The notes: generated by a model from the sequence alone, not told the origin. A stretch of 64,000 bases of DNA from G963662675 sp963676845 (GCA_963676845.2 CAXXKK010000011.1:124001-188000), one strand, 5' to 3'; positions 1 through 9,751 are shown, numbered from the stretch's first letter. Translations and numbers: made by a program.

Positions 1-873
1 TGCTTCAGCATATTCTCCATCCAGCATAACTTTCAGGTTGTTTCGGATTAGCCCACCATGCAAGGTAGCGATACCCGTTAGCAGGTTCGAATTATCTTTC
101 TGCTTAGCAAAAAACGAATTTATAGTGCTGGCCTCATTACTCTGGCTTTGTATAGCATAAACATCTACCACCGAGTCTCTTTCGAGAAAAACTTCAGTAA
201 CAGTATTCGCCAAAAAGTCACAAGCACTAAGCGTATGATCACAGAACAACACTTTAGCCTGACTATTTTTCCCGGCAACAAATAAATTTCGTTGGGTTGA
301 ATAAATTGGATCTTCAGACCGCAAAAGGTTTATAACCTGAATAGGCTTTTCGATCACCACATTATCAGGCACATAAAGGAAAAAACCATCTTTTGCAAGA
401 GCTGTATTCAATGCCACCAGTGGGTCATCGGACAAAGCTGCCTGACGGTTTAAATAAGGTTCAACCAATTCCGGTTTCTCCTTCGCAATTTCGGCTAAAC
501 TTCCATAAATAACACCTTCCGGCAAATCGAGTATTTCCTGATTGCGGGCATAATACCAGCCATTTATTAATAAGATTGTAGATGCATCCATCTGTGGAAC
601 ATTGCAACGAAATATCTCATTTAAGTTTACATCTACCTTTTCGTACTGAAAAATGTGCCTGTATTCTTTATCAAAAGTCCTTTCCAGGTTGGTATACTTG
701 TAATCTTCATTTTTGAAGCCGGGAACCCCAACCTTTTCAAATCGGCTTATTGCCACATCTCGCATCCGGTTAAACAACTCCGAAGAGCCATCCTCCAAGG
801 CTGCTTTATTGGCATGATAAAGCGATATATATTTTTCACTTACCTGTGATTTATTTAATACGGTTTGAGTCAT
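1..873 (-). CDS. sufD: SufD, Fe-S cluster scaffold subunit (3' end beyond window)
   Basis: SufD is a non-ATPase subunit of the cytoplasmic SufBCD complex that builds Fe-S clusters. I translated the frame from the ATG at 871-873 to the window edge: 291 residues, uninterrupted, starting MTQTVLNKSQ. It contains a segment reading ALNTALAKDGFFLYVPDN and, near the edge, HGGLIRNNLKVMLDGEYAEA, which fits the beta-helix core of the SufB/SufD family. Its start lies one base after the SufC stop, so it is the third gene of a sufB-sufC-sufD operon read leftwards. The C-terminus is outside the window. The family call is firm; SufD rather than SufB follows from gene order and from the separate SufB upstream. 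Confidence 0.93.
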   Translation of the reverse strand, partial: MTQTVLNKSQVSEKYISLYHANKAALEDGSSELFNRMRDVAISRFEKVGVPGFKNEDYKYTNLERTFDKEYRHIFQYEKVDVNLNEIFRCNVPQMDASTILLINGWYYARNQEILDLPEGVIYGSLAEIAKEKPELVEPYLNRQAALSDDPLVALNTALAKDGFFLYVPDNVVIEKPIQVINLLRSEDPIYSTQRNLFVAGKNSQAKVLFCDHTLSACDFLANTVTEVFLERDSVVDVYAIQSQSNEASTINSFFAKQKDNSNLLTGIATLHGGLIRNNLKVMLDGEYAEA

Positions 874-874
874 A

Positions 875-1624
875 TTATGCCAATTCTTTTTTAATCCAGT
901 CGTATCCTTTTTCTTCCAATTCCAATGCAAGCTCTTTTCCTGCTGATTTCACAATCCGTCCATTGTAAAGAACATGAACAAAATCAGGCACAATGTAATC
1001 CAGCAAACGTTGATAGTGTGTGATTACAATTGCTGAATTTTCAGGGCTCTTCAATGCGTTTACACCTTCAGCAACAACACGAAGGGCATCAATATCCAAC
1101 CCAGAGTCTGTTTCATCAAGAATCGCCAGTTTAGGCTCAAGCATAGCCATCTGGAATATTTCATTCTTCTTTTTCTCACCACCTGAAAAACCTTCGTTTA
1201 CAGAGCGATTTGTCAACTGAGAATCCAGATGAAGCAATTCTTTCTTTTGTCTCATTAACTTCAGAAATTCTCCTGCTGATAATGGAGCTAAACCTCTATA
1301 TTTTCGATGTTCATTCAAGGAAGTCTTTATAAAATTCACCATAGGAACACCGGGAATTTCCACCGGATACTGAAAGCTTAGAAACAATCCCATTTTTGCA
1401 CGATCTTCCGGAGCCATATCCAGAATATTCTCGCCCATAAAAATCACTTCTCCTTCTAATACTTCGTATCCATCTTTTCCTGTAAGTACATTTCCCAGTG
1501 TACTTTTACCGGCACCATTCGGTCCCATAATAGCATGAGTTTCTCCCGGTTTAATTTCCAGTGTAACTCCTTTTAAAATTTCTTTGCCTTCTACTGCGGC
1601 TCTTAGGTTTTTTATTTTAAGCAT
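875..1624 (-). CDS. sufC: SufC, ABC-type ATPase of Fe-S assembly
   Basis: SufC is the ATPase that drives conformational change in SufBCD during Fe-S cluster assembly. The 249-residue length is normal. Walker A GPNGAGKST lies at residues 34-42, the signature SGGEKKKNEI at 148-157, and Walker B LAILDETDSGLD at 167-178. The ETDSGLD variant after Walker B is characteristic of SufC. There are no membrane segments. It lies 69 bp downstream of sufB and one base ahead of sufD on the same strand, so it is in the same operon. Confidence 0.97.
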   Translation of the reverse strand: MLKIKNLRAAVEGKEILKGVTLEIKPGETHAIMGPNGAGKSTLGNVLTGKDGYEVLEGEVIFMGENILDMAPEDRAKMGLFLSFQYPVEIPGVPMVNFIKTSLNEHRKYRGLAPLSAGEFLKLMRQKKELLHLDSQLTNRSVNEGFSGGEKKKNEIFQMAMLEPKLAILDETDSGLDIDALRVVAEGVNALKSPENSAIVITHYQRLLDYIVPDFVHVLYNGRIVKSAGKELALELEEKGYDWIKKELA

Positions 1625-1693
1625 TGTCTTGTATTTTCAAATTCCTGTTTCCTCAATTTCCTGAGTAATTCCTATATAATTATCCGATGGATC

Positions 1694-3140
1694 TTATCCA
1701 ACACTACCTTCAAGGCTTATTTGTAATAGTTTTTGAGCCTCAACTGCAAACTCCATCGGCAACTTGTTCAATACTTCTTTTGCGTAACCGTTCACAATCA
1801 TTCCAATGGCATCTTCAGTTGAAATACCCCTTTGGTTACAATAAAAGATCTGATCTTCTCCAATTTTCGAGGTAGTCGCCTCGTGCTCAACAATTGCTGT
1901 TTTATTTCCTACTTCAATGTAAGGGAAAGTATGTGCACCACAAGTTGATCCCAACAACAGGGAATCACATTGCGAGAAGTTACGTGCATTAACGGCTCCC
2001 GGCATTACTTTTACCAAACCGCGATATGCATTATCACTTTTCCCCGCAGAAATACCTTTTGAAACAATGGTGCTTTTTGTATTCTTACCCAAATGAATCA
2101 TCTTAGTACCGGTATCTGCCTGCTGGTAATTATTCGTAACGGCCACTGAGTTGAATTCACCAATCGAATTATCACCCATTAAAATACAACTTGGATATTT
2201 CCAGGTAATCGCTGATCCGGTTTCTACCTGTGTCCAGCTAATTTTTGAGGACTCTCCCCTGCAAATTCCACGTTTAGTTACAAAGTTGTAAACCCCCACC
2301 TTTTCCTTCTTTATTTCCGGGATACCAATTTTGTACTGTTGAATATTTAACTTCTGCACGATCCATGGTAATGATTTCCACCACTGCGGCATGCAATTGG
2401 TTTTCATCCCGCATAGGAGCGGTACATCCTTCCAGGTAACTCACATAGCTGTCATCATCGGCAACAATCAATGTACGTTCAAACTGTCCGGTTCCGGCAG
2501 CATTAATTCTAAAATAAGTTGAAAGTTCAATCGGGCATTTTACACCTTTGGGAATGTAGCAGAATGATCCGTCAGAAAAGACAGCCGAGTTCAAAGCAGA
2601 AAAAAAGTTATCCGTTGCAGGAACTGATTTTCCCAGATATTTCTCAACCAAATCCGGATGTTCCTTTACCGCTTCGCTGAAAGAACAAAAGATAATGCCC
2701 TTCTCCAGCAAAGTCTCTTTGAAAGTTGTTTTTACCGAAACACTATCAATAACTGCATCTACGGCTACACCCGCAAGAACTTTTTGTTCTTCCAATGGAA
2801 TCCCAAGCTTATTAAAAGTCTCGATCATCTCAGGATCTACTTCATCCAAACTTTCATACTCCGGCTTTTTCTTAGGGGCTGCGTAATAGATAATATCCTG
2901 AAAATCTATCGGCGGAATATTTAAATATGCCCAATCAGGCATTTTCATTTTTTGCCATTTACGAAATGCCTCCAGCCTAAAATTAAGCATGAATTCTGGT
3001 TCCCCTTTTTTAGCTGAAATCATACGAACCACATCTTCATTCAGTCCTTTGGGAATTATATCCATATCAAAATCCGAGGTAAACCCGTATTTGTATTCCC
3101 CCGAGGTAACGTCATGCAATATTTTATCTTGTTCTTCCAT
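1694..3140 (-). CDS. sufB: SufB, Fe-S assembly scaffold (frame broken by one extra base)
   Basis: SufB is the main scaffold subunit of SufBCD. The frame starting at 3140 (MEEQDKILHD) runs through NWYPGNKEGKGG and then goes out of frame. A second frame continues directly with VYNFVTKRGICRG and ends at 1694. The switch falls on a run of five C at 2293-2297 (G on the coding strand). With four bases the frame is continuous and gives 481 residues, the normal SufB length. Conserved parts lie on both sides of the break: SALNSAVFSDGSFCYIPKGV before it, and CDSLLLGSTCGAHTFPYIEV after it. SufB is usually indispensable, so I treat this as a sequence error in one gene, not a pseudogene. Confidence 0.93.
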
Positions 3141-3204
3141 ATCCTCTATTCAATTTCGTCTTGTCAGTGTATAACAAACATTATTACAGTCTGTTTAAAA
3201 TATA

Positions 3205-3236
3205 ATTGCAAAGATAGGGAAGTAAGCTTATTTTTG
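3205..3236 (+). promoter_or_regulatory. Promoter of thiL
   Basis: The Bacteroidota-type -7 box TATTTTTG is at 3229-3236, with ATTG at 3205-3208 twenty bases upstream as the -33 element. This places the transcript start about 40 bases before the thiL ATG at 3284. It is nearly back to back with a leftward -7 box for sufB. Confidence 0.6.
3209..3216 (-). promoter_or_regulatory. Probable -7 box of the sufBCD promoter
   Basis: On the minus strand 3216-3209 reads TATCTTTG, matching TAnnTTTG, about 70 bases upstream of the sufB ATG at 3140. I see no TTTG at the usual distance, so only the -7 part is supported. It overlaps the region needed by the thiL promoter. Confidence 0.45.
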
Positions 3237-3283
3237 CGGCGGAAGAAAAGTTTATTAACACCTTTAAGTCTGATAATTAAAAA

Positions 3284-4324
3284 ATGGATAATACAGCAAA
3301 AGGAACGCCCATTTCAAGTCTTGGTGAGTTTGGATTGATCGAACATCTCACCAAAGAAGTAAAATTAAAAAATGAAAGTACCCTTAAAGGAGTAGGTGAC
3401 GATGCTGCTGTTTTGGATTATAAGAACAAGCAACAAGTAGTAACTACAGACCTTTTAGTTGAAGGGATTCATTTCAACCTGATGTATGTTCCCCTAAAAC
3501 ATCTGGGGTACAAATCAGTGGCTGTAAATGTTTCTGATGTATTTTCCATGAATGCTATTCCAAAACAAATAACAGTCTCTATCGCTATTTCCAACAAATT
3601 TTCACTGGAAGCAGTTAGTGAACTTTATGAAGGTATCTACCTGGCCTGTGAGCAATATGGGGTAGATTTAATTGGAGGAGATACAACAAGTTCCCTCACT
3701 GGTTTAGTCATTAGCGTGACTGCACTGGGCGAAGCCGAAAAAGACAAGCTAACCTACCGCAGCGGAGCAAAAGTAAATGATCTGGTTTGTGTTTCAGGTG
3801 ATTTAGGTGGCGCCTACATGGGACTTCAATTACTGGAACGTGAAAACGAAGTATTTAAAGTAAACCCCAAAGCCCAACCTCAATTTGATGGTTACGACTA
3901 CATACTGGAGCGTCAGCTAAAACCCGAAGCCCGGGGAGATGTCATTAAAGCTTTAAAAACCCTGGAGGTACAACCCAATGCAATGATTGATATTTCCGAT
4001 GGACTTTCTTCGGAATTGATGCACATCAGCAAACAATCGAAGGTAGGATGTAGTGTTTATGAAGATAAAATTCCAATGGATTACCAAACAAAACGTTTTG
4101 CTGAAGAACTAAATATCAATCCACTGGTTGCTGCGCTAAATGGCGGTGAAGATTATGAATTGTTATTTACCGTTCCGCTGGCTGATCATGATAAGATTAA
4201 AAATGATCCGGACATTACCATCATTGGTCACATCACAGAAGAGCAGGACGGAGTAAACCTAATAACCGGACAAGGTTCTGCCATTCCATTACAAGCTCAG
4301 GGATGGAATCCAATTAAAGAATAA
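3284..4324 (+). CDS. thiL: Thiamine-monophosphate kinase
   Basis: ThiL phosphorylates thiamine monophosphate to thiamine diphosphate with ATP, the last step of cofactor synthesis, in the cytosol. The 346-residue protein shows the PurM/AIR-synthase-like ATP and metal sites: GVGDDAAVL at about 36-44, TTDLLVEGIHF at about 54-64, LIGGDTTSS at about 130, and MIDISDGLSSEL in the C-terminal half. The ATG at 3284 is about 47 bases after a -7 box and gives the expected N-terminus (SLGEFGLIEHL). It stands alone, divergent from sufB, and is followed by a hairpin terminator. No thiamine-pyrophosphate riboswitch is visible in the short upstream gap. Confidence 0.95.
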   Translation: MDNTAKGTPISSLGEFGLIEHLTKEVKLKNESTLKGVGDDAAVLDYKNKQQVVTTDLLVEGIHFNLMYVPLKHLGYKSVAVNVSDVFSMNAIPKQITVSIAISNKFSLEAVSELYEGIYLACEQYGVDLIGGDTTSSLTGLVISVTALGEAEKDKLTYRSGAKVNDLVCVSGDLGGAYMGLQLLERENEVFKVNPKAQPQFDGYDYILERQLKPEARGDVIKALKTLEVQPNAMIDISDGLSSELMHISKQSKVGCSVYEDKIPMDYQTKRFAEELNINPLVAALNGGEDYELLFTVPLADHDKIKNDPDITIIGHITEEQDGVNLITGQGSAIPLQAQGWNPIKE

Positions 4325-4347
4325 AAAGCATATTAAATATGCTTTTT
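4323..4347. terminator. Hairpin terminator after thiL
   Basis: AAAAAGCATAT and ATATGCTTTTT form an 11-bp stem around a three-base loop, with A-rich and T-rich flanks, so it could act in both directions. It separates thiL from the convergent lipoprotein gene. Confidence 0.75.
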
Positions 4348-4366
4348 ATTCTTTAAAATTTTAATC

Positions 4367-4870
4367 TTAATTTTTCATCTTTCTATAAGCACGGTTTGGA
4401 GAGTTAAAAGCCTCATTTCTGAAATCCATGTATTTTTCAGGTGTTAATTTATGAACACTCTCAATGTCTCCATTTTCATTTAATATACATACAGAGTAAT
4501 CGTCAATAGTGCTTAGATTTGCCAAAGCAGGATCAATTAATGGAGTACCCTCAACAATATAAGTATACTTACCATATATGTACGGTATGTAAAACCATTT
4601 ATAAGTTAAAACTCCATCAACTAATGCAACTGCACCAGGCACACTTTCAATTGCTCGGTCTATAGCTTCTTCTCCATTGGGCATTCCCGTTGGGATAATA
4701 ATTATTATAGGCTTACTATCTTCACCTTCTATCCGTTGGCTTCCCCTCTCCAAATCAGAGAATTTACTAAATTCAACATTCTTTGTAGAAACAATTGAAA
4801 AATCCATTACTCGATAAGAACAACTTGATAAGGAAACAATAACAATTAAAGAAATAATTAGTCTTTTCAT
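4367..4870 (-). CDS. Putative lipoprotein of unknown function
   Basis: The 167-residue protein starts MKRLIISLIVIVSLSSCSYR: a short basic n-region, a hydrophobic core, and a cysteine at residue 17 in a plausible lipobox (LSSC). It is therefore probably a lipid-anchored envelope protein. The mature part has a run of isoleucines (KPIIIIIPTG), an acidic GEEAIDRAIES stretch and a YKWFYIPYIYGKYTYIVEG segment likely to be beta strands. I do not recognise a catalytic motif. It is convergent with thiL and separated from lpxA by a terminator, so it is probably a single-gene unit. Confidence 0.7.
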   Translation of the reverse strand: MKRLIISLIVIVSLSSCSYRVMDFSIVSTKNVEFSKFSDLERGSQRIEGEDSKPIIIIIPTGMPNGEEAIDRAIESVPGAVALVDGVLTYKWFYIPYIYGKYTYIVEGTPLIDPALANLSTIDDYSVCILNENGDIESVHKLTPEKYMDFRNEAFNSPNRAYRKMKN

Positions 4871-5007
4871 AAAAAAATTATTAATGCATTTTGATTATTG
4901 TAAATATCATTATTTTCACGAAAATATCTTTCACACTAATCAACAAATAATACACTCAGTTATAAATTTTATTTGGGTCTCACATTTCATCATAGACTTA
5001 TAAACAA

Positions 5008-5040
5008 AATGAGGCCTTCGGATAAACCCAAGGCCTCATT
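5008..5040. terminator. Terminator at the end of the lpxD-lpxC/fabZ-lpxA operon
   Basis: AATGAGGCCTT and AAGGCCTCATT form a perfect 11-bp stem with an 11-base loop. It lies 27 bases past the lpxA stop on the minus strand. Confidence 0.8.
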
Positions 5041-5066
5041 CTTATATTATAGTAATACCAAATTGA

Positions 5067-5849
5067 TCAATCAGGAAAATAACCACGGATAATTCCGCGC
5101 TTTGAATCTTTTACAAACAATAAGATTTCATCTCTTTCAGGAGTTGCAGGCATATCAGCCTCAATAATTTCAACAGCCTGTGATGTGTTCAATCCTTTTT
5201 GATAGATATATCTATATATATCCTGGACTTCCCGAATCTTTTCATTGTTGTAGCTTCTTCTTCTTAGTCCAATAGAGTTAACTCCAACATAAGACAATGG
5301 TTCACGTCCAGCTTTTATGTAAGGAGGCACATCTTTACGCACCAGTGAACCACCGGAAAGCATTACATGTGAACCAATATGGCAGAACTGATGCACGGCA
5401 CTCATTCCTCCAATGATCACCCAGTCATCAACGATAACTTCACCTGCAAGCTGAGTACTGTTCACCAGGATTACATTATTACCTACCACACAATCGTGAG
5501 CGATGTGCACATAAGCCATAATCAAACAATTGCTTCCAATAACAGTTTTTCCACGAGCTGCAGTACCACGGTTAACCGTCACACATTCACGAATGGTTGT
5601 ATTGTCACCAATCTCTACGGTAGTATATTCACCTTTAAATTTTAAATCCTGAGGGATAGCTCCCACCACTGCCCCGGGGAATATCTGGCAATTTTTACCA
5701 ATACGTGTTCCGGGAAGAATAGTAGCATTTGACCCAATACGGGTACCTTCGCCAATAACGACATCCTTATCAATGGTAACAAATGGTTCGATAACCACAT
5801 TATCTGCCACCTGCGATTCAGGACTAACGTATGCTAATGGTTGTTTCAT
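5067..5849 (-). CDS. lpxA: UDP-N-acetylglucosamine O-acyltransferase LpxA
   Basis: LpxA transfers a hydroxyacyl chain from acyl carrier protein to UDP-GlcNAc, the first step of lipid A synthesis. The 260-residue length fits the family. Residues 1-190 are left-handed beta-helix hexapeptide repeats ([LIV]-G-x-x patterns such as VVIGEGTRIGSNATI). The catalytic-type histidine is in HIAHDCVVGNN (His118, matching the family's His125). The C-terminal helical part carries GLRRRSYN. It is the last gene of an lpxD, lpxC-fabZ, lpxA series on the minus strand and is followed by a terminator. Confidence 0.96.
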   Translation of the reverse strand: MKQPLAYVSPESQVADNVVIEPFVTIDKDVVIGEGTRIGSNATILPGTRIGKNCQIFPGAVVGAIPQDLKFKGEYTTVEIGDNTTIRECVTVNRGTAARGKTVIGSNCLIMAYVHIAHDCVVGNNVILVNSTQLAGEVIVDDWVIIGGMSAVHQFCHIGSHVMLSGGSLVRKDVPPYIKAGREPLSYVGVNSIGLRRRSYNNEKIREVQDIYRYIYQKGLNTSQAVEIIEADMPATPERDEILLFVKDSKRGIIRGYFPD

Positions 5850-5883
5850 TTTATTTTGTTTCTGTTTTCTATAATCAGTTTAA

Positions 5884-7272
5884 TTAGCCTTTTACTATTT
5901 GTGCCATGAACTCACCTTCTGCCACTAAAGTCGTGCCAACATAACACAATCCTTTCATATTTGCAATACCCCGACGGATAGGACCTGTTAGTTCCATCTT
6001 GAAAATCAGCGTATCACCTGGTATAACCTTATTCCTGAACTTCACATTATCAATCCTCAAGAAATAGGTTGAATATTTACCTTCGCGATTGTGTAACACA
6101 TATAATCCGCCACATTGAGCCATTGCTTCTACAAGCAATACTCCGGGCATAACAGGCTCTTCAGGGAAGTGTCCCTGAAAGAAGGGTTCATTTGCCGTAA
6201 CATTTTTTATCCCAATGATGTAATCCTCATTGATTTCTGTGATTTTATCAACCAACAAGAAAGGGAATCGATGTGGTAAAAAATTTCGAATATCGTTGAT
6301 ATTCAACACAGGCTCCTGCGTTGGATCGTAATTGGGAATATTTAGTTTTGATTTTTTTCGTTGAATCTCTTTTTTCAGCAATTTGGCAAACTCGGTGTTT
6401 ACTCCATGACCAGGTTTTGTTGCGATAATTCGTCCTTTAATGCGTTTTCCGCAAAGGCTTAAATCACCAATAACATCCAATAGCTTATGCCTTGCACATT
6501 CGTTGTCAAACTGAAGATCAAGGTTATTTAGAATTCCTTGTTCTTCCTTTACTTCAACCCTTTTATGATCAAACAAATCAGCCAACCTGTCCAATTCTTC
6601 CTGGCTAACCTTATGATCCATAATTACGATCGCATTATCCAGATCTCCTCCTTTTACCAGGTTATGCTGAAGTAAAAATTCAAGCTCTCTTAAAAACACA
6701 AAAGTACGACAAGATGCAACTTCTGTTTTGAAATCGGAAATATTATCCAGAGATGCAAACTGATTGTTTAACACACTGGAGTTAAAAGATATTAATGCAT
6801 TTAATCGGTACTCGTCATCCGGCAAAGCAATAATTTCAGAGCCTGTTTCTGGATCTTTGTAAGAAATTTTTTCTTCAACGATAAAATATTCCCGCTCAGC
6901 ATCCTGTTCAACAATACCCACCTTATCAATCGCTTCTACATAATATTTTGAGCTCCCATCCAGAATAGGCATTTCTTCATTGTCAACCTCAATTAAGACA
7001 TTATCCAAATCCATTCCTACAATTGCTGCCAAAGCATGTTCTATTGTGCTCAGGCGAGCCTCACCTTTTCCTAAAACAGTACCTCTTGAAGTATCAATAA
7101 CCAAAGAAGCATCAGCTTCCAAAACAGTTTGTTCTTCAAGGTCAACCCGTTTAAACTTTATCCCGTGATTTTCTGCAGCTGGTTTGAATGTTGCCTTTAC
7201 CTGACAATTGGTATGCAATCCTGTTCCTCTGAAGCTTATTTCTTCAGTTAATGTTTTCTGCTTCACTGCCAT
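5884..7272 (-). CDS. lpxC: LpxC-FabZ fusion: UDP-acyl-GlcNAc deacetylase and hydroxyacyl-ACP dehydratase
   Basis: One 462-residue chain joins two enzymes. Residues 1 to about 300 are LpxC, the zinc deacetylase that commits lipid A synthesis. Zinc-ligand segments are STIEHALAAI (HExxH-like His) and HKLLDVIGDLSL (His and Asp). Residues from about 315 to the end are FabZ, the hotdog-fold dehydratase of fatty-acid elongation, with QGHFPEEP at 366-373 (catalytic His368) and the glutamate in LLVEAMAQCGG. The fusion is a known Bacteroidota trait and links supply of hydroxyacyl chains to their use in lipid A. It lies between lpxD (6 bp gap) and lpxA (34 bp gap) in one operon. Confidence 0.96.
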   Translation of the reverse strand: MAVKQKTLTEEISFRGTGLHTNCQVKATFKPAAENHGIKFKRVDLEEQTVLEADASLVIDTSRGTVLGKGEARLSTIEHALAAIVGMDLDNVLIEVDNEEMPILDGSSKYYVEAIDKVGIVEQDAEREYFIVEEKISYKDPETGSEIIALPDDEYRLNALISFNSSVLNNQFASLDNISDFKTEVASCRTFVFLRELEFLLQHNLVKGGDLDNAIVIMDHKVSQEELDRLADLFDHKRVEVKEEQGILNNLDLQFDNECARHKLLDVIGDLSLCGKRIKGRIIATKPGHGVNTEFAKLLKKEIQRKKSKLNIPNYDPTQEPVLNINDIRNFLPHRFPFLLVDKITEINEDYIIGIKNVTANEPFFQGHFPEEPVMPGVLLVEAMAQCGGLYVLHNREGKYSTYFLRIDNVKFRNKVIPGDTLIFKMELTGPIRRGIANMKGLCYVGTTLVAEGEFMAQIVKG

Positions 7273-7278
7273 CTCTAT

Positions 7279-8340
7279 TTATTTTTCTGAAGCTTCTTCG
7301 TCGTTAAGCCTTGATTTCAATTCTTTTATTTCTTTTTGGAGTTCAATAAGTTGTTCTCTCATCTGAGGCAATTTTCTGTAAATAACAAATGCTTTCAATG
7401 TTTTGTCGTGTTCCATTGCTGGCGCACCCAGCATTATTTTTCCCGATTTAACATTATTTGTTATTCCTGCCATTGCACCTATTGTAACCTTATCCTCTAT
7501 TGTGAGATGTCCGGCAACTCCCACTTGTCCACCAAAAATACAGTTCTTCCCTACTTTTGTTGAACCGGCAATACCTGTAAGTGCTGCCATAACCGTATTC
7601 TCTCCTACCTCACAGTTGTGTGCAATCTGGATCAGGTTATCCAGTTTGGCTCCCTTTCGGATAATTGTAGAGCCCATAGTAGAACAATCAATAGTTGTAT
7701 TTGCTCCTATTTCTACATCATCTTCAAGAATAACATTCCCCAATTGAGGTATTTTTTGGTAAGATCCATCATCAGTGGGAGCAAACCCAAAACCATCCGC
7801 ACCAATTACTGCTCCGGCATGGATAATACAGTTATCTCCAATAACGGTGTTATCGTAAATCTTTACTCCTGCGTATATTGTTGTATTTTTGCCAATCGTA
7901 ACATTGCTCCCAATATAAGCTTGCGGATAAATCTTCACTTTGTCTCCAACTTTTGCATTAGCTCCAATGTAAGCAAAGGCTCCCAGATAAATATCCTCTC
8001 CTACTGTTGCAGCAGAGTCTATAAACGAAGGTTGCTCGATACCTGATTTTTGCTCCTGATATTGTTGGTATAAATTTAAAAGGGAGGCAAATGCCTGATA
8101 TGCATCATCTACACGAATAAGCGTACAGGGCACATCATGCTCCGCTTTAAAGTCCTTATTTACAAGAACAATAGATGCTTTCGTCTCGTAAATATATTTT
8201 TCGTATTTCGGGTTTGCCAGGAATGCAAGAGTTCCAGGCTGACCATCTTCAATCCGGGAAACATTACTGACACTTGTGTTTTCATCACCTTCAACCGTTC
8301 CTTGCAGAAACTCAGCGATGTTTGCTGCTATAAACTCCAT
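7279..8340 (-). CDS. lpxD: UDP-3-O-acylglucosamine N-acyltransferase LpxD
   Basis: LpxD adds the N-linked acyl chain in the third step of lipid A synthesis. The 353 residues comprise an N-terminal uridine-binding domain (about 1-100, with GTLAFLANPKYEKYI), a long hexapeptide-repeat beta helix (about 110-310) and a C-terminal coiled helix (REQLIELQKEIKELKSRL). GFGFAPTDDGSY and the catalytic-type histidine in IQIAHNCEVGEN are present. It is the first gene of the lpxD/lpxC-fabZ/lpxA operon and follows an HD-domain gene by 36 bases on the same strand. Confidence 0.96.
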   Translation of the reverse strand: MEFIAANIAEFLQGTVEGDENTSVSNVSRIEDGQPGTLAFLANPKYEKYIYETKASIVLVNKDFKAEHDVPCTLIRVDDAYQAFASLLNLYQQYQEQKSGIEQPSFIDSAATVGEDIYLGAFAYIGANAKVGDKVKIYPQAYIGSNVTIGKNTTIYAGVKIYDNTVIGDNCIIHAGAVIGADGFGFAPTDDGSYQKIPQLGNVILEDDVEIGANTTIDCSTMGSTIIRKGAKLDNLIQIAHNCEVGENTVMAALTGIAGSTKVGKNCIFGGQVGVAGHLTIEDKVTIGAMAGITNNVKSGKIMLGAPAMEHDKTLKAFVIYRKLPQMREQLIELQKEIKELKSRLNDEEASEK

Positions 8341-8376
8341 ATTTTATTTCTTCGGCCGTGCAAAAATAGATTTAAA

Positions 8377-9684
8377 TTACTTAATGTCCAATTCTTTCGG
8401 GTAACAGATAAAATATTTACGAACCGTCTGCGACAGAATGGATAAGTTAATATCTGAAGCTTCATCAATTTCACTAATTGTTCCATCCTTAAAAAGTACA
8501 TTAATCTTATCGGCATGTATTGCATAGGCATTGTTAATAATCGATTCCTGAACCAGATAATAATGTATGTGTTCCTCACTCACATCAAACTGGTTTATTA
8601 ATTTTTCCCGAATGTTATTGATCATTTTTTCAGGAAAAGGTTTATCCCCGATTTTAATTTTGAATAATTTCCGATCTATTAAATTTCGGGAAAGGTAAGC
8701 CAGTATTTCATCGTCATGATACCTCCAGTGTTTTATGGAAGCAAATAAGTCGTTGTCATCCAGCTCTGCAAAGATAGAAAGCACAGGCCTTCCTGCATAA
8801 GTTGCATTGCTTTGAAAATCCTCCAATGTTATCTTATGCTCCAGAAAAACCTTCAATGACGGAGTTGAAAATAATTCTACACCACCTAAAGTAAGCTCCT
8901 TTGCCCGTTTCAAAATATTAATTAAAAGGCAATCTGCTGACAGAACAGTTTTATGAAGATAAACCTGCCAGTACATTAATCTACGGGCAATTAAAAATTT
9001 TTCAATAGAATAGATTCCTTTTGCCTCAATAACCAACTCGTCATTTCGCACATTCAACATCTTAATTATCCGGTCGGAACCTATTGTGCCCTCCAAAACT
9101 CCGGAGTAAAAGCTATCTCGGCGCAAGTAATCCAAACGATCCATATCCAGCTGACTGGCCACCAACTGATGCAAAAACCGTTTTGGATATTCATCTTTAA
9201 ATATCTGTATAGCCAAACTTAAACGACCATCAAATTTCTTATTCAAAGCTTCCATCAAAAAAAGTGAAATCTCTTCATGTGGGACACCCGACACAATTGA
9301 ATCTTCCAATGTGTGTGAAAATGGGCCATGCCCAATATCATGCAGTAGAATAGCAACCGTCACAGCTTCCGCCTCTTCTTCCGAAATGTTTACCTCTTTT
9401 AATTGTAAAACAGAAATGGCTGAACGCATCAGATATACTGCACCGATAGCGTGTTCAAAGCGAGTATGGTTCGCCCCGGGAAATACAATACTGGACAATC
9501 CCAATTGCTTAATTCTCCTTAAACGTTGGAAATAGGGGTGTTCTATTAAGTCGAAGATCAATTCTGACTGGATGGCTATAAAACCAAAAACAGGATCATT
9601 AATGATTTTTTTCTTGTTTGTATTCAAATCCTTATAAATACTTTTGGTTTGACTGAATGAGACAAAAATAAGAAACTTTTTCAA
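8377..9684 (-). CDS. HD-domain phosphohydrolase
   Basis: The protein has up to 435 residues with the metal-binding HD signature: HTRFEHAIGAVYLM, then LLHDIGHGPFSHTLED and LDMDRLDYLRRDS. Family members hydrolyse nucleotides (dNTPase-like) or related phosphoesters; the substrate cannot be read from sequence. The start is uncertain. Relatives usually begin near the NTNKKKIINDPVFGFI segment, about 21 residues in. A -7 box (TATTTTTG on the minus strand, 9670-9663) falls inside the first codons of the longest frame. A TTG at 9627 is a possible true start, though no well-spaced ribosome site is seen. It is divergent from rimP and may be co-transcribed with lpxD. Confidence 0.88.
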   Translation of the reverse strand: MKKFLIFVSFSQTKSIYKDLNTNKKKIINDPVFGFIAIQSELIFDLIEHPYFQRLRRIKQLGLSSIVFPGANHTRFEHAIGAVYLMRSAISVLQLKEVNISEEEAEAVTVAILLHDIGHGPFSHTLEDSIVSGVPHEEISLFLMEALNKKFDGRLSLAIQIFKDEYPKRFLHQLVASQLDMDRLDYLRRDSFYSGVLEGTIGSDRIIKMLNVRNDELVIEAKGIYSIEKFLIARRLMYWQVYLHKTVLSADCLLINILKRAKELTLGGVELFSTPSLKVFLEHKITLEDFQSNATYAGRPVLSIFAELDDNDLFASIKHWRYHDDEILAYLSRNLIDRKLFKIKIGDKPFPEKMINNIREKLINQFDVSEEHIHYYLVQESIINNAYAIHADKINVLFKDGTISEIDEASDINLSILSQTVRKYFICYPKELDIK

Positions 9685-9751
9685 TCCTCAGGGGCAAATT
9701 CAAGCCTTCAGGAACATACTAATTTCCTACTGATAATCACAAACTTCCACA

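Noticed and set aside
3141..3283. Thiamine-pyrophosphate riboswitch ahead of thiL
   Set aside because: The gap is too short and none of the conserved riboswitch core is visible.
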